64,000 bases of DNA from CAYFVR01 sp046541515. Its GTDB lineage: Bacteria; Desulfobacterota; Desulfobacteria; Desulfobacterales; Desulfococcaceae. Both the position numbers and the translations under genes were made by a program. Shown one piece after another: positions 36,035 to 44,462 of the stretch (positions are counted from its first letter, which is position 1; every line of letters begins with the position of its first letter). The DNA lies in the NCBI GenBank assembly GCA_046541515.1, contig JBKHDD010000003.1, positions 19,678 to 83,677 of the forward strand, read 5' to 3'. The notes beneath the pieces were generated by a model. The model made no database searches. It worked only from the letters and a program-made list of their open reading frames with translations, and was not told the origin of the DNA.

Positions 36035-36268
36035 ATGAAAACGGTCGTTCTTGAATTACGGTCTTTGGAAGAAACGCTGGCCGATTTGGCCGAGCGGATG
36101 GAAAGTGGGGAGGCGGATGAACGCGAGCGGATTAGTTCCACCCGCTCTCCCCCGCCGGAGGCCAGAAGCTCCGCCCCCGTTGTTTCGCCCGTCGGCGGCA
36201 TTGGGTTGAAAAAGTGGAAGACATGGCGTTTCCTCCGGATTCTCGAAAAGCCCGCCGCCGGGGAATGA
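36035..36268 (+). pseudogene. Truncated regulator/antitoxin-like fragment
   Basis: 77 residues. The first 35 (MKTVVLELRSLEETLADLAE and on) look like the N-terminus of small MarR/HTH-type regulators paired with toxins. Downstream the sequence turns Pro/Ser-rich and unrelated, and the winged-helix part is missing. A ribosome site (AAAGG) precedes the ATG. The partner toxin is absent. Confidence 0.35.
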
Positions 36269-36334
36269 ATCCCCGGCTCATCCCCAAAAGCGCCCCAAAG
36301 GGCCCTCGCTTCCTGAAATCGATAAACCTTTGGG

Positions 36335-36355
36335 AGCCCGCTTTGGCGGGCTTTT
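36335..36355 (+). terminator. Intrinsic terminator
   Basis: AGCCCGC (36335-36341), loop TTTG, GCGGGCT (36346-36352), then TTT. A second nine-base-pair stem without a T-run (36364-36386, GCCCGGGGA/TCCCCGGGC) follows; it may serve the convergent CoA-disulfide reductase gene. Confidence 0.65.
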
Positions 36356-36428
36356 CGGATTCGGCCCGGGGATTTTGTCCCCGGGCGCGGCATTGGAACG
36401 GTATTTTTGCAAAATTCCCAAACGGGCC

Positions 36429-38132
36429 CTACATCCCCAAATAATCCAACTCGTAGGGCCAAGCCTCGTGCCCCCCTTCGATGAACCAAACGCGGTCGTA
36501 TCCCGCCTGATTCAGAATCCGCTGGGCCTCGTACCCCCGCAGGCTGATTTTGCAGAAGGGAAACACGTCCACGTCCCGGGGCACCTCGTCCAAACGCTCC
36601 CGCAACTCGCCCAGAGGGATGTGGATGACCCGGTCGTAGGCCATCTTCAGCATTTTGTTCTCGTCCGGCTCCCGCACGTCCAGCAGCACCACGTCGCCGG
36701 CGTCCATGCGCGTTTTGGCCTCTGCCGGTTTGATGCAAGTCGCCAGACCGTCCAGTTTGTTGGACAACACCATGGCCGCCGCGGCGATGGGATCGATGGG
36801 CGGGCTGTAGGGCGGCGCGTAGGACAGATCGATGTCCGCCAGCTCCTCAAGGGTGCCGCCGAAAAAAATGGTGCTGGCGGCCACATCCAGCCGTTTGGAC
36901 ACTTCGCCCATCCCGGCCGCCTGAACGCCGAGCACCTTCCGGTCCCGTTTCGAAGCCACCACCTTGATGAGCAGGTAGCGGGCGTTTTTCATGTAGTGGG
37001 GCCGGTCCGGCCCGCCCCAGATCACCGTCTCCACGTCCAACCCCAACCGCCGAGCCTGGGTTTCGGTCAGCCCGGTGCGGCCCATGGTGAACTCGAACGC
37101 CTTCACCACGCCGGTGCCGGCAATGCCGCGAAAGCTGGTGGGTCTTCCGGCGATGTGGTTGGCGATGGTCCGCCCGTGCTTGTTGGCCGTGGAGCCCAGG
37201 GGCGCGTACATGTAGCCGCCCGACCCCTTGCCCACGTATTGGTTGACCACGCAGTCCCCGCCCGCGTAGATGTCCGGGTCGCTGGTCTGGCAAAACTCGT
37301 TGATGACGATGCCCCGTTCGCACATGAGGCCTGCGTCCCGGGCCAGTTGATCGTTGGGCCGGGTGCCCACGGCCAAAATCACCAGGTCGCTCTCGATGGT
37401 CCGCTGGTCGGTCTGAACGGAGACCACCCGCTCTTCGTTTTCGTCGGGCAGCAACGCCTTGACCTGTTCGCCCAGGACGAATTCCACGTCGTTGTCTTCT
37501 TCCATGTGGATTTTGCCGTAGGCGGCAATGTCCGGGTCCAGCACGCCGGGCAGAATCTGGTTGGCCATTTCGACCACGGCGACGTCGAGCCCCTTGTTGA
37601 TCAGCGCCTCGGCCATTTCGATCCCGATAAATCCCGCACCCACCAGCACCGCGTTTTGCAGGTTCTGGGCCTCGATTTCCCGAACCAGGCTGTCGGCGTC
37701 GTTGGGATGGGTCATGAACCAGACGTTTTTGAGGTAGGTGCCGGGGATGGGCGGCCGGAAGGGATAGCCTCCGGTGGCCAAGACCAATTTGTCGTAGTCG
37801 AGGTCTTCCTCCCGTCCCTGGTCCAGGTATTTGACGCGGACCGTCTTGTTTTGGCGGTCGATGGAAATCGCCTCGGTCCGGTTGAACACCTTGAAGCCTT
37901 TGGTTTTGTCGAAAAATTCCGGCGTCCGGGGCAGCCCCACCTGGGTGTGGGTCAGGGCGTGAATGTTGGGGAATTCCCCCTCCACATAGTACGGCAGGCC
38001 GCACGCGCCGTAGGAGACCAATTCCCCTTTTTCAATCATGGCAATGTCGGCGTCCGGCATCAGACGTCGCAGGCGGGCGGCGGTTTTGGGGCCACAGGCC
38101 ACGCCGCCGATGATGAGAACACGAAGCGACAT
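36429..38132 (-). CDS. CoA-disulfide reductase / NAD(P)H polysulfide reductase with C-terminal rhodanese domain
   Basis: 567 residues. The FAD/NAD(P)H disulfide-oxidoreductase part has VLIIGGVACGPKTAARLRR at the N-terminus (FAD Gly-rich loop), the single redox Cys in SYGACGLPYYVEG near residue 44, VLVGAGFIGIEMAEAL for NAD(P)H and DIYAGGDC for FAD. The dimerisation domain follows, then a rhodanese domain (about 460-567) with LLDVREPDENK and active-site Cys in FPFCKISLRGYEAQRIL. CoADR-rhodanese fusions reduce CoA persulfide or polysulfide in sulfur-metabolising microbes. Start at 38132 has AAGGAAGGG upstream. Confidence 0.92.
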   Translation of the reverse strand: MSLRVLIIGGVACGPKTAARLRRLMPDADIAMIEKGELVSYGACGLPYYVEGEFPNIHALTHTQVGLPRTPEFFDKTKGFKVFNRTEAISIDRQNKTVRVKYLDQGREEDLDYDKLVLATGGYPFRPPIPGTYLKNVWFMTHPNDADSLVREIEAQNLQNAVLVGAGFIGIEMAEALINKGLDVAVVEMANQILPGVLDPDIAAYGKIHMEEDNDVEFVLGEQVKALLPDENEERVVSVQTDQRTIESDLVILAVGTRPNDQLARDAGLMCERGIVINEFCQTSDPDIYAGGDCVVNQYVGKGSGGYMYAPLGSTANKHGRTIANHIAGRPTSFRGIAGTGVVKAFEFTMGRTGLTETQARRLGLDVETVIWGGPDRPHYMKNARYLLIKVVASKRDRKVLGVQAAGMGEVSKRLDVAASTIFFGGTLEELADIDLSYAPPYSPPIDPIAAAAMVLSNKLDGLATCIKPAEAKTRMDAGDVVLLDVREPDENKMLKMAYDRVIHIPLGELRERLDEVPRDVDVFPFCKISLRGYEAQRILNQAGYDRVWFIEGGHEAWPYELDYLGM

Positions 38133-38791
38133 AAACGCCCTTCCTTTCTTCCCCGGGATCGGCCGTTTGCGCCGGCCGGGTGAACACGTAAATGGTGTGG
38201 ATTTTTCCCATTTCGACGGGCCAAACATACCGGCCGGCCATCGGATTGTCAACATCAAGGCGGGGGAATCTGGGAATGATGAAATGAGAAAATTCAAATA
38301 AAAAGAGGAGCTGGGAATTCGGCGGAATGATTTTGAAAAAGGGGAAAGGCGGGATATTCAGATACATTTCCAAAAAATCTGGGCAGGACCAGGGTTTTTT
38401 ACGACGGCGGAGCGCCTGCGGCCCATGGGCCCGGAAGGAGGAGGCGCCCGCATCTGTGGACAACAAAATTGTGTTAGGTTACCCGTTCCACGGAAATCCG
38501 CCACCATGTCCTTGAATTCCCGAGGATAATGCCGATTTGCAAGGGCCCTTGCCGCCCTGGATCCCCCATTACAAAACAGTGAAAACCAACAAAATTGTGG
38601 CGCAGGAAATTATCCGGCACAAAATGGTTTCCATTTTTGGTCGGTTTAGGGCCGATCGAAGGAGGGCCCGAACCGGTTGAAAAGAATTATCTAATATAAA
38701 TTTCAGTCAGTTAATCATCACACGAAGATCGATGGCACGCCATATGCATTTGGAACAAATCAAACGAAATCAACCGTTGAAAGAGAAAACC
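38133..38791. other. Intergenic region with a repeated 13-mer
   Basis: 659 bases between divergent genes with no convincing gene. CAACAAAATTGTG occurs exactly at 38461-38473 and again at 38587-38599, with a partial ACAAAATGG at about 38620, suggesting operator sites for the downstream small gene. AT-rich sequence around 38680-38705 could hold its promoter. Confidence 0.45.
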
Positions 38792-38983
38792 ATGAGCATC
38801 CTTAAAGTAAATCATCGAAACCAAAACCTTGAACTGGTTTCCAAAATCATGAACAGCGTGGCGATCAAATATGAATGCCGCGTCAAGTATAACCAGGAGT
38901 CGAACGCCCTGGACTTTTCCGGGGACGATCAACTCCGACGATTCATCGCGGAGGAAACCCTTGCCGTCCTCCGGGGTGCCTGA
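38792..38983 (+). CDS. Small hypothetical protein (63 aa)
   Basis: Not recognised. The reading MSILKVNHRNQNLELVSKIM and on is a mixed-charge soluble protein with no Cys pair, signal or membrane segment except a single Cys near residue 28. A longer frame begins at 38732, but the ATG at 38792 has the better AG-rich upstream sequence. It is followed by a stretch of short CAG/GTACC-like repeats and then a strong terminator at 39.1 kb, so it is probably a single-gene transcript. Confidence 0.45.
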   Translation: MSILKVNHRNQNLELVSKIMNSVAIKYECRVKYNQESNALDFSGDDQLRRFIAEETLAVLRGA

Positions 38984-39120
38984 GCAGTACCGCAGCACCA
39001 TGAAGCAACCCAGCAGTACGCAGTACCCGAAGCAACAAGCAATACCGTAGCAAGCCATTGTTCTTCCCCAGAGTCCGGCCCTTCGGGGCCGGGCTCACAG
39101 CCTCATCCTCCCTTCGTGTG

Positions 39121-39148
39121 ACCGGGTCGGATCGTCCGACCCGGTTTT
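39121..39148 (+). terminator. Intrinsic terminator
   Basis: ACCGGGTCGGA (39121-39131), loop TCG, TCCGACCCGGT (39135-39145) and TTT. It ends the transcript of the small gene and lies between it and the convergent selenoprotein gene. A second stem with a TTCG tetraloop lies at 39075-39092. Confidence 0.8.
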
Positions 39149-39180
39149 CACGTTTTAAGGCCGGAAAAACTCCCGCCCCG

Positions 39181-39714
39181 CTAACGCACTTCCAACAACC
39201 CGCCGACCAGATGGAAGGACTTCTTGCGTTCGCTTTTGACGAAGCGCACCAGGTTGATCACGTCCCGGCCGGTAAGGCGTCCGACGGACCCACTGCTGTA
39301 CACGGCGGCCAGAATTTTCCCTCCGGGAAGAAGCAGAAACCCCGTGGCGTGGAGAAATCCCTTGCCCTCCTCGAAAAACGCGCCATAGCGCCGGGAAATT
39401 TCCTGGGCGTCCAGATCCGGGGCCACCGGAATCCGATGAATCCCCAGTTTGTCCGCCGTTTTCCGCACCTTTTCCGCCGGTTCGGCCGACCCAATCACCA
39501 GGCCGATGTTCTCTTCCTTCATGGACGAATAATGCGCATGGAAATCAGCCAACTGCTGATCGCAGAACGGTCACCATTCCCCTCGGATAAACTGCACAAC
39601 CCCGAATCCGTCGCCGAAAAACTCCGGCAGACGGATGGATTCGCCGTCCAAGGTCGTCAGTTCGATCTCCGGAAAAGGGTCCTTGGTGTCCAATCGGTTT
39701 CCAAGTCGAGCCAT
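39181..39714 (-). CDS. Peroxiredoxin-like (AhpC/TSA) selenoprotein, UGA read as Sec
   Basis: 177 residues if the in-frame TGA at 39573-39571 is read as selenocysteine (residue 48). Before it the frame gives DPFPEIELTTLDGESIRLPE and VVQFIRGEW; after it PFCDQQLADFHAHY and a complete thioredoxin-fold tail (GLVIGSAEPAEKV, ISRRYGAFFEEGKGFLHATG). The TGA stands exactly where related redoxins have the catalytic Cys of RGxWCPxC, leaving a U-x-x-C pair. A SECIS-like hairpin follows it. It would reduce peroxides or disulfides. Downstream neighbour of a second UGA-containing gene. The in-frame ATG at 39729 is an alternative start. Confidence 0.85.
39544..39573 (-). promoter_or_regulatory. Bacterial SECIS-like hairpin of the peroxiredoxin-like gene
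   Basis: Counting from the T of TGA, bases 14-19 ATCAGC pair with 25-30 GCTGAT around loop AGTTG. The loop lies about 16 bases beyond the UGA and has G at its second position, as bacterial SECIS elements require for SelB. Confidence 0.65.
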
Positions 39715-39800
39715 GGCCCCTCCATTCATAGGGATGTCCGCCGTGGGTTGTTGTCATCGGCGGCGGGACCTTCCGGTCTCCGCGAGAGCGACGCCGGGTT

Positions 39801-40220
39801 TCACAAATTTTCCATGGGATAATCGCCATTTTCCCAGGCCTTCCATCCGCCTTCCAGCACGTGCACCCGCTCAAAACCCTGGTTCATCATCTGCCGCGCC
39901 ACACTGGCGCTGGTTTCTTCGTTCGGTCAGTCGCAGTACAAAACGATCATGCCTTTTTTCGCCAGATCGCCGGTCCAGTTTTCCAGTCGATTGGACCGGG
40001 CCAGCAAAGCGGTCCGAATTTTTCTTCCGGAAGACCGGCGCTGACCGTTCGAACGGACGTCGACCACCATCAGATCCGGCGCGCCCAGCAGGCCTTCCAG
40101 CTTGTCCGGTTCAATGCGCGAAACCTCCTGCCCCAAGACGGGCGCGGCCATTCCGAAGACCAGCAAAGCCAACGCGAAACCAAACACGCCCAGGGGGCGC
40201 GAGGTGAAAAAACGGTTCAT
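39801..40220 (-). CDS. Secreted rhodanese-like selenoprotein, UGA read as Sec
   Basis: 139 residues if the TGA at 39929-39927 is selenocysteine (residue 98). A signal peptide (LGVFGFALALLVFGMAAPVLG) precedes a single rhodanese domain: LMVVDVRSNGQRR, then KKGMIVLYCD, the TGA, then PNEETSASVARQMMNQGFER and VHVLEGGWKAWENGDYPMEN. In rhodanese relatives with YCxCPNExTS the second Cys is the catalytic one; here it is replaced by the TGA codon. A hairpin follows the TGA. AAGGAGG precedes the ATG. Predicted periplasmic sulfur or selenium transferase; 86 bases upstream of the peroxiredoxin-like gene. Confidence 0.85.
39896..39929 (-). promoter_or_regulatory. Bacterial SECIS-like hairpin of the rhodanese-like gene
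   Basis: Counting from the T of TGA, bases 20-24 GCGCC pair with 30-34 GGCGC around loop AGTGT. The loop begins AG, as in the neighbouring gene's hairpin, and lies within the expected distance from the UGA. Confidence 0.65.
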
Positions 40221-40501
40221 GGAACCTCCTTGGAAAACGAAGAAAACGTCCGCCCATGCCATCTCCAACCCCTCCCCTTTTCCGATGGAAAAGAGGCGAA
40301 TCGGGGTTGGCCGAGCGGCGTCCGGAAATGGGAATCTCCGGGCGCGGCGCTCGAAACAAGGGACGGCGGACGTCGAGTTTTGCTCGGTGAAGAAAAATGG
40401 GAAAGCGGGCGGAGACAAAGGCGACGTTCCCAACCCGCGGGGCCGGCAAGGAATTCGAAGTGGCCGGCCACTGAAGGAAAAAACGGGAATGAAGGGAAGA
40501 T

Positions 40502-41737
40502 TTATGATCGAAGGCGGGATCGGACCTTAATTTCGGAGTGGAGGGTGCGATGGACCGGACATCGGTCCGCGATTTCCAGCAGGCGCTCCCGCTGTTCTTC
40601 GGTCAAATCGCCCTCCAGCTCGATTTCCCGCGTAAACTCGTCGACTTTTCCTTTTTCGGTCTCGCAATCGGCGCATTCTTCGACGTGGATTTTGTGATGC
40701 TTCACGTACACCTTGGCGCCCTCCAGGGGCCACTCTTTCCGGTCGGCGTACATGCGCAGGGTCATGGAGGTGCAGGCGCCCAGCCCGGCGGCAAGATAGT
40801 CGAAAGGGCTCGGGCCGGCGCTGGTCCCGCCGTAGGATTCCGGCTCGTCGGCCAGCATGGGGTGGCCGGCGGCGCTGATTTCCGTGCGATAATGGTCGCG
40901 ACCCGTTCGCGCCACGGTTTCGTCCTGGCCGCCGGAAAGGGCGGTTTCCTTCCCGGCCCGTTCCGCTTCCGCCGCCGCCAGATATTTCCGGGCGAGGGCG
41001 GAAATGACCGTGCCGCAATAGACCGAATCGGCCGAGTCCGACAGCAGGTGGTCGGCGGTGTCCAGAGAAATAAAGCATTTGGGATGAAGGGCGGTGGTGC
41101 AGATTTTGGCGGCGTTGTCGATGCCCACCACCTCGTCCACGGGAGAATGGAAAACCAAAATGGCCTTCCGGCGCAACGCCCGAATGGTCGTTTCCATCCG
41201 ATTTTCGGCCAGATCGTCCAAAAACTGCTTTTTGATTCGGAAGGTGCGTCCGCCCAACGTGACTTTCGCCTCGCCCTTTTCGTCGATTTCCTCCCGGCGG
41301 GTTTCCAAATGCTTCGAAACATGGACGGGATCGGCCGGGGCGGCAATGGTCGCCACCACACGAACGGAAGGAATTTTCTCCCCGGCCATGAGCACCGCGG
41401 CCCCGCCCAGGGAATGGCCCACCAGCACTTCGGGGGCCTGGTATTCCGATTCCAGAAACTCGGCGGCGGCCACCAGATCGGCCACGTTGGAGGAAAAATT
41501 GGTATTGGCGAACTCCCCTTCGCTTTCGCCCAGGCCCGTAAAATCAAACCGCAAAACGGCGATTCCGCTGTCGATGAGCCCCCGGCCGACGTGGTGGGCG
41601 GCCTTGATATTTTTGGAGCAGGCGAAGCAGTGGGCGAACAGCGCGTAGGCGACGGGCTGGGGATTGGCCGGCAAATCGAGCACGGCGGCCAGCTTTTGCC
41701 CGTCCGCGTTTTCGAATGTCAGCTTTTTGGATTGCAT
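40502..41737 (-). CDS. Alpha/beta hydrolase fused to OsmC-family peroxidase domain
   Basis: 411 residues. Residues 1-255 are an alpha/beta hydrolase with FAHCFACSKN, LRFDFTGLGESEGEF, nucleophile Ser in VGHSLGGAAVLM near 115 and HSPVDEVVGIDNA. Residues 275-411 are an OsmC domain with the redox Cys pair in LGACTSMTLRMYADRK and ADRCPVHRTL. OsmC proteins reduce organic hydroperoxides with thiols; the fused form is known and the role of its hydrolase half is unclear. The start at 41737 follows a GGGAG site. First gene of the probable redox run with the two selenoproteins. Confidence 0.93.
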   Translation of the reverse strand: MQSKKLTFENADGQKLAAVLDLPANPQPVAYALFAHCFACSKNIKAAHHVGRGLIDSGIAVLRFDFTGLGESEGEFANTNFSSNVADLVAAAEFLESEYQAPEVLVGHSLGGAAVLMAGEKIPSVRVVATIAAPADPVHVSKHLETRREEIDEKGEAKVTLGGRTFRIKKQFLDDLAENRMETTIRALRRKAILVFHSPVDEVVGIDNAAKICTTALHPKCFISLDTADHLLSDSADSVYCGTVISALARKYLAAAEAERAGKETALSGGQDETVARTGRDHYRTEISAAGHPMLADEPESYGGTSAGPSPFDYLAAGLGACTSMTLRMYADRKEWPLEGAKVYVKHHKIHVEECADCETEKGKVDEFTREIELEGDLTEEQRERLLEIADRCPVHRTLHSEIKVRSRLRS

Positions 41738-41820
41738 GGGCGGCGCGACTCCCGGAGGAATTGAGAAGAATAAACCTGTAGGTTCGGCAAGCTCGGGGGA
41801 AAGGAAACCGTCAGACACGC

Positions 41821-41849
41821 AACGGGCGGCCGATGATCCGCCGCCCGTT
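41821..41849. terminator. Stem-loop after the 37-residue gene
   Basis: AACGGGCGGC (41821-41830) pairs with GCCGCCCGTT (41840-41849) around nine bases, 23 bases past the stop of the small minus-strand gene. No T-run follows. Confidence 0.5.
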
Positions 41850-41872
41850 GCTTCGCGAAATGTCCGCGACCG

Positions 41873-41986
41873 TTACCGCCAACTCCGATTCCGTTCCTGG
41901 ATTGGAATCAATTCCGGGCCTCCATCGGCTCCGATTTTCATGAGCCAGAGGGAGACGGCGGCCATCAGAAACAGTTGGATCTCCAT
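41873..41986 (-). CDS. Very small hydrophobic protein (37 aa)
   Basis: MEIQLFLMAAVSLWLMKIGA then a polar tail ending RNRSWR. The AAGGAG site seven bases before the ATG is excellent, and a stable stem-loop follows the stop, so expression is likely. The hydrophobic N-terminus could insert in the membrane. No family recognised. It lies 164 bases downstream of the transketolase stop codon. Confidence 0.45.
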   Translation of the reverse strand: MEIQLFLMAAVSLWLMKIGADGGPELIPIQERNRSWR

Positions 41987-42150
41987 TATGGGCTCCTTTC
42001 TTCGCCGCCGCCGGTCCGTTTGCCGGCGGCAATCTTCCATTGCTGGAAGCAGGCGGCCTGAAAAAGCGCCTGGCAACGAATCGCCTGACGACCTCCCGTA
42101 GGCGGCAATCCGACGCCGATCCAATGCGCGACTTCCATTATTGGCAAACA

Positions 42151-44166
42151 CTAATACCGTTTGTTCGCGTTGTACAGCTTTTTTGCCCGCTCCGTGATGT
42201 TTTTGACCGTCAAACCGAATTTTTCGAACAGCGCCGGCCACGGCGCGGACGCGCCGAACCGGTTGACCCCCGCCACCACGCCGTCGCGACCGACGTACCG
42301 ATGCCAGCCCTGGTGGCAGCCGGCCTCCACCACCATTTGCAAGGCAACGTCACGGGGAATTACGGATTCCCGGTATTCATCGGTCTGTTGATCGAACAGT
42401 TCCCAGGAGGGCATGCTGACCACCCGGACGCCGATCCCCTCCCCGGCCAGGTTTTTCCCCGTCTCCAGCGCCACCGACAGTTCGGAGCCGGTGCCGATCA
42501 AGAGGAACTCCAGCGGACGATCCTCCGTTTCCCACAGCACGTAGGCCCCTCGATGAAGCCCAACCGCAGGGGCCAATCCGGTCCTGTCCAGGGTGGGCAC
42601 GTCCTGCCGAGTCAGCGCCAAGGCCACGGGTCCGTGGGCGTGCCGGATGGCCGCCTCCCAAGCGGCGACGGTTTCGTTGGCGTCCCCGGGCCGGATGACC
42701 GTGAGCCCCGGCGTGGCCCGCAGCACGGCGAGCTGCTCCACCGGCTGATGGGTGGGGCCGTCCTCCCCCAACCCGATGCTGTCGTGGGTAAACACGTAGA
42801 CGACGTGGAGCCCCATGAGCGCCGCCATCCGGATGGCCGGCCGCATGTACTCCGAAAAAATCAAAAAAGTGCCGCCGTAGGGAATCACCCCGCCGTAGAG
42901 CGCCATGCCGTTGAGAATCGCCGCCATCCCGTGCTCCCGGACGCCGAAGCGGAGGTTCCGGCCCCGCGGAGTGGCGGATTGAAAATCCGGAGAATCGTCG
43001 ATGAGCGTCTTGTTGGACGGCCCCAGGTCGGCGGAACCGCCCATCAACGCGGGGATCGAACCGGCCAGGGCGTTGAGCGCCCGCCCCGAGGCCACGCGGG
43101 TGGGCAGGCCCTTGGCGTCCGGTTCAAATTCCGGTAGAACCTCGGCCCACCCCTTGGGGAGGGTCCCGCTCAAGCGATCGCGCAACTCCGCCGCCAACTC
43201 GGGATGGGCGTCGCCGTAGGCGGAAAGAAGCGCCTCCCAGTTGCGTTCCAGCGCCGGACCGGCGTCCAACGCGCCGCGGAAATGGTCGCGGACCTCCTCC
43301 GGCACGAAAAAACCGGGTTCGGCCGGCCAGCCCAGATTGCGCTTGGTCAAGGCCAACTCCGCCTCGCCCAGCGGCTCTCCGTGGGCCCGGGCCGTTCCTT
43401 CCTTGTTGGGGCTCCCGTAGCCAATTTTGGTACGGACCGCGATGATGGAGGGACGCCCGGTCTCCTCCCGAGCCGCGCGGATGGCCGCCTCCACCGCGTC
43501 CAGATCGTTGCCGTCGCTCACGGACTGAACATGCCAGCCCGCGCCGGCGAATCGGGCCATCCGATCCTCCGAAAAGGCAATGTCGGTATCGCCTTCGATG
43601 GAAATTCGATTGTCGTCGTAGATGTAGACGATCCGCCCCAATCCCAGGTGGCCGGCCAGAGAAATCGCTTCCTGGGAAATCCCTTCCATTAAATCGCCGT
43701 CGCTGACGATGCCGTAAATCCAGTGATCGAAAATGGGAAACCCAGGCCGGTTGAACCGGGCCGCCAGATGGGCCTGGGCGATGGCCATGCCCGCCCCGTT
43801 GGCCATCCCCTGCCCCAGCGGCCCGGTGGTCGCCTCCACCCCCGGCGTCACGCCGTATTCCGGATGGCCCGGGGTGCGGCTCCCCCACTGCCGAAAGTTC
43901 CGGATTTCGTCCAGGGAGAGATCGTAACCGGCCAGGTGCAGCAGGCTGTATTGCAACATGGAGCCGTGGCCCGCGGAAAGAAAAAAACGGTCCCGGTTGG
44001 GCCAACGGGGATTTTTGGGATTATGGCGCAAAAACCGGGTCCACAGCACATAGGCCATGGGCGCGGCCCCCATGGGCATTCCGGGATGGCCCGACCGGGC
44101 GGCCTGAACCGCGTCGGCGGAGAGCATACGAATGGTGTTGATGGCCAGGGATTCGATGGCGGTCAT
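42151..44166 (-). CDS. tkt: Transketolase
   Basis: 671 residues, full length. ARSGHPGMPMGAAP holds the N-terminal catalytic His; VSDGDLMEGISQEA with downstream DDNRISIEG binds Mg and thiamine diphosphate. The pyrimidine-domain block FTHDSIGLGEDGPTHQPVEQ and the C-terminal RFGASAPWPALFEKFG are all in place. It transfers two-carbon units in the pentose phosphate pathway. It stands alone, divergent from the ParA-like gene. Confidence 0.97.
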   Translation of the reverse strand: MTAIESLAINTIRMLSADAVQAARSGHPGMPMGAAPMAYVLWTRFLRHNPKNPRWPNRDRFFLSAGHGSMLQYSLLHLAGYDLSLDEIRNFRQWGSRTPGHPEYGVTPGVEATTGPLGQGMANGAGMAIAQAHLAARFNRPGFPIFDHWIYGIVSDGDLMEGISQEAISLAGHLGLGRIVYIYDDNRISIEGDTDIAFSEDRMARFAGAGWHVQSVSDGNDLDAVEAAIRAAREETGRPSIIAVRTKIGYGSPNKEGTARAHGEPLGEAELALTKRNLGWPAEPGFFVPEEVRDHFRGALDAGPALERNWEALLSAYGDAHPELAAELRDRLSGTLPKGWAEVLPEFEPDAKGLPTRVASGRALNALAGSIPALMGGSADLGPSNKTLIDDSPDFQSATPRGRNLRFGVREHGMAAILNGMALYGGVIPYGGTFLIFSEYMRPAIRMAALMGLHVVYVFTHDSIGLGEDGPTHQPVEQLAVLRATPGLTVIRPGDANETVAAWEAAIRHAHGPVALALTRQDVPTLDRTGLAPAVGLHRGAYVLWETEDRPLEFLLIGTGSELSVALETGKNLAGEGIGVRVVSMPSWELFDQQTDEYRESVIPRDVALQMVVEAGCHQGWHRYVGRDGVVAGVNRFGASAPWPALFEKFGLTVKNITERAKKLYNANKRY

Positions 44167-44423
44167 GAAAGGCTCCTCGTCAATGTGGGAAAGGGGCGAA
44201 GCGGCACGGCTACCGGTACCATTTTAATCCGCTTCCCGCGCTTTGCAAACCGAATCCGGATTTGGGAAAACGCCGCCGCAGTTCCTCCTGCCATTTCCGG
44301 CTTGCAAACCGGGAAGCGCCCCTCTATAAACCCCGAAAAAATGACACCCAAATCCCCGCCCCCGGCGTCCGATGGGCAAAATTCCGGCCGGGCGTCCAGG
44401 GGACGAGGATCATTCATCCATTG

Positions 44424-44447
44424 CGAAACCGAATACGAAACCGAATT
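44424..44447. repeat. 12-bp tandem repeat before the ParA-like gene
   Basis: CGAAACCGAATA is followed directly by CGAAACCGAATT, just upstream of the ribosome site (AAGGAGA) of the gene at 44463. It could be an operator. The rest of the 296-base divergent intergenic region shows nothing clear. Confidence 0.4.
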
Positions 44448-44462
44448 TCAAGGAGATACGGC

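Noticed and set aside
36429..38132. Possible selenocysteine in the CoADR-rhodanese protein
   Set aside because: Both redox Cys residues are ordinary Cys codons and the frame has no internal TGA.
38984..39060. Short CAG/GTACC-like repeats as a CRISPR array
   Set aside because: Units are about 8-11 bases, imperfect and without unique spacers.
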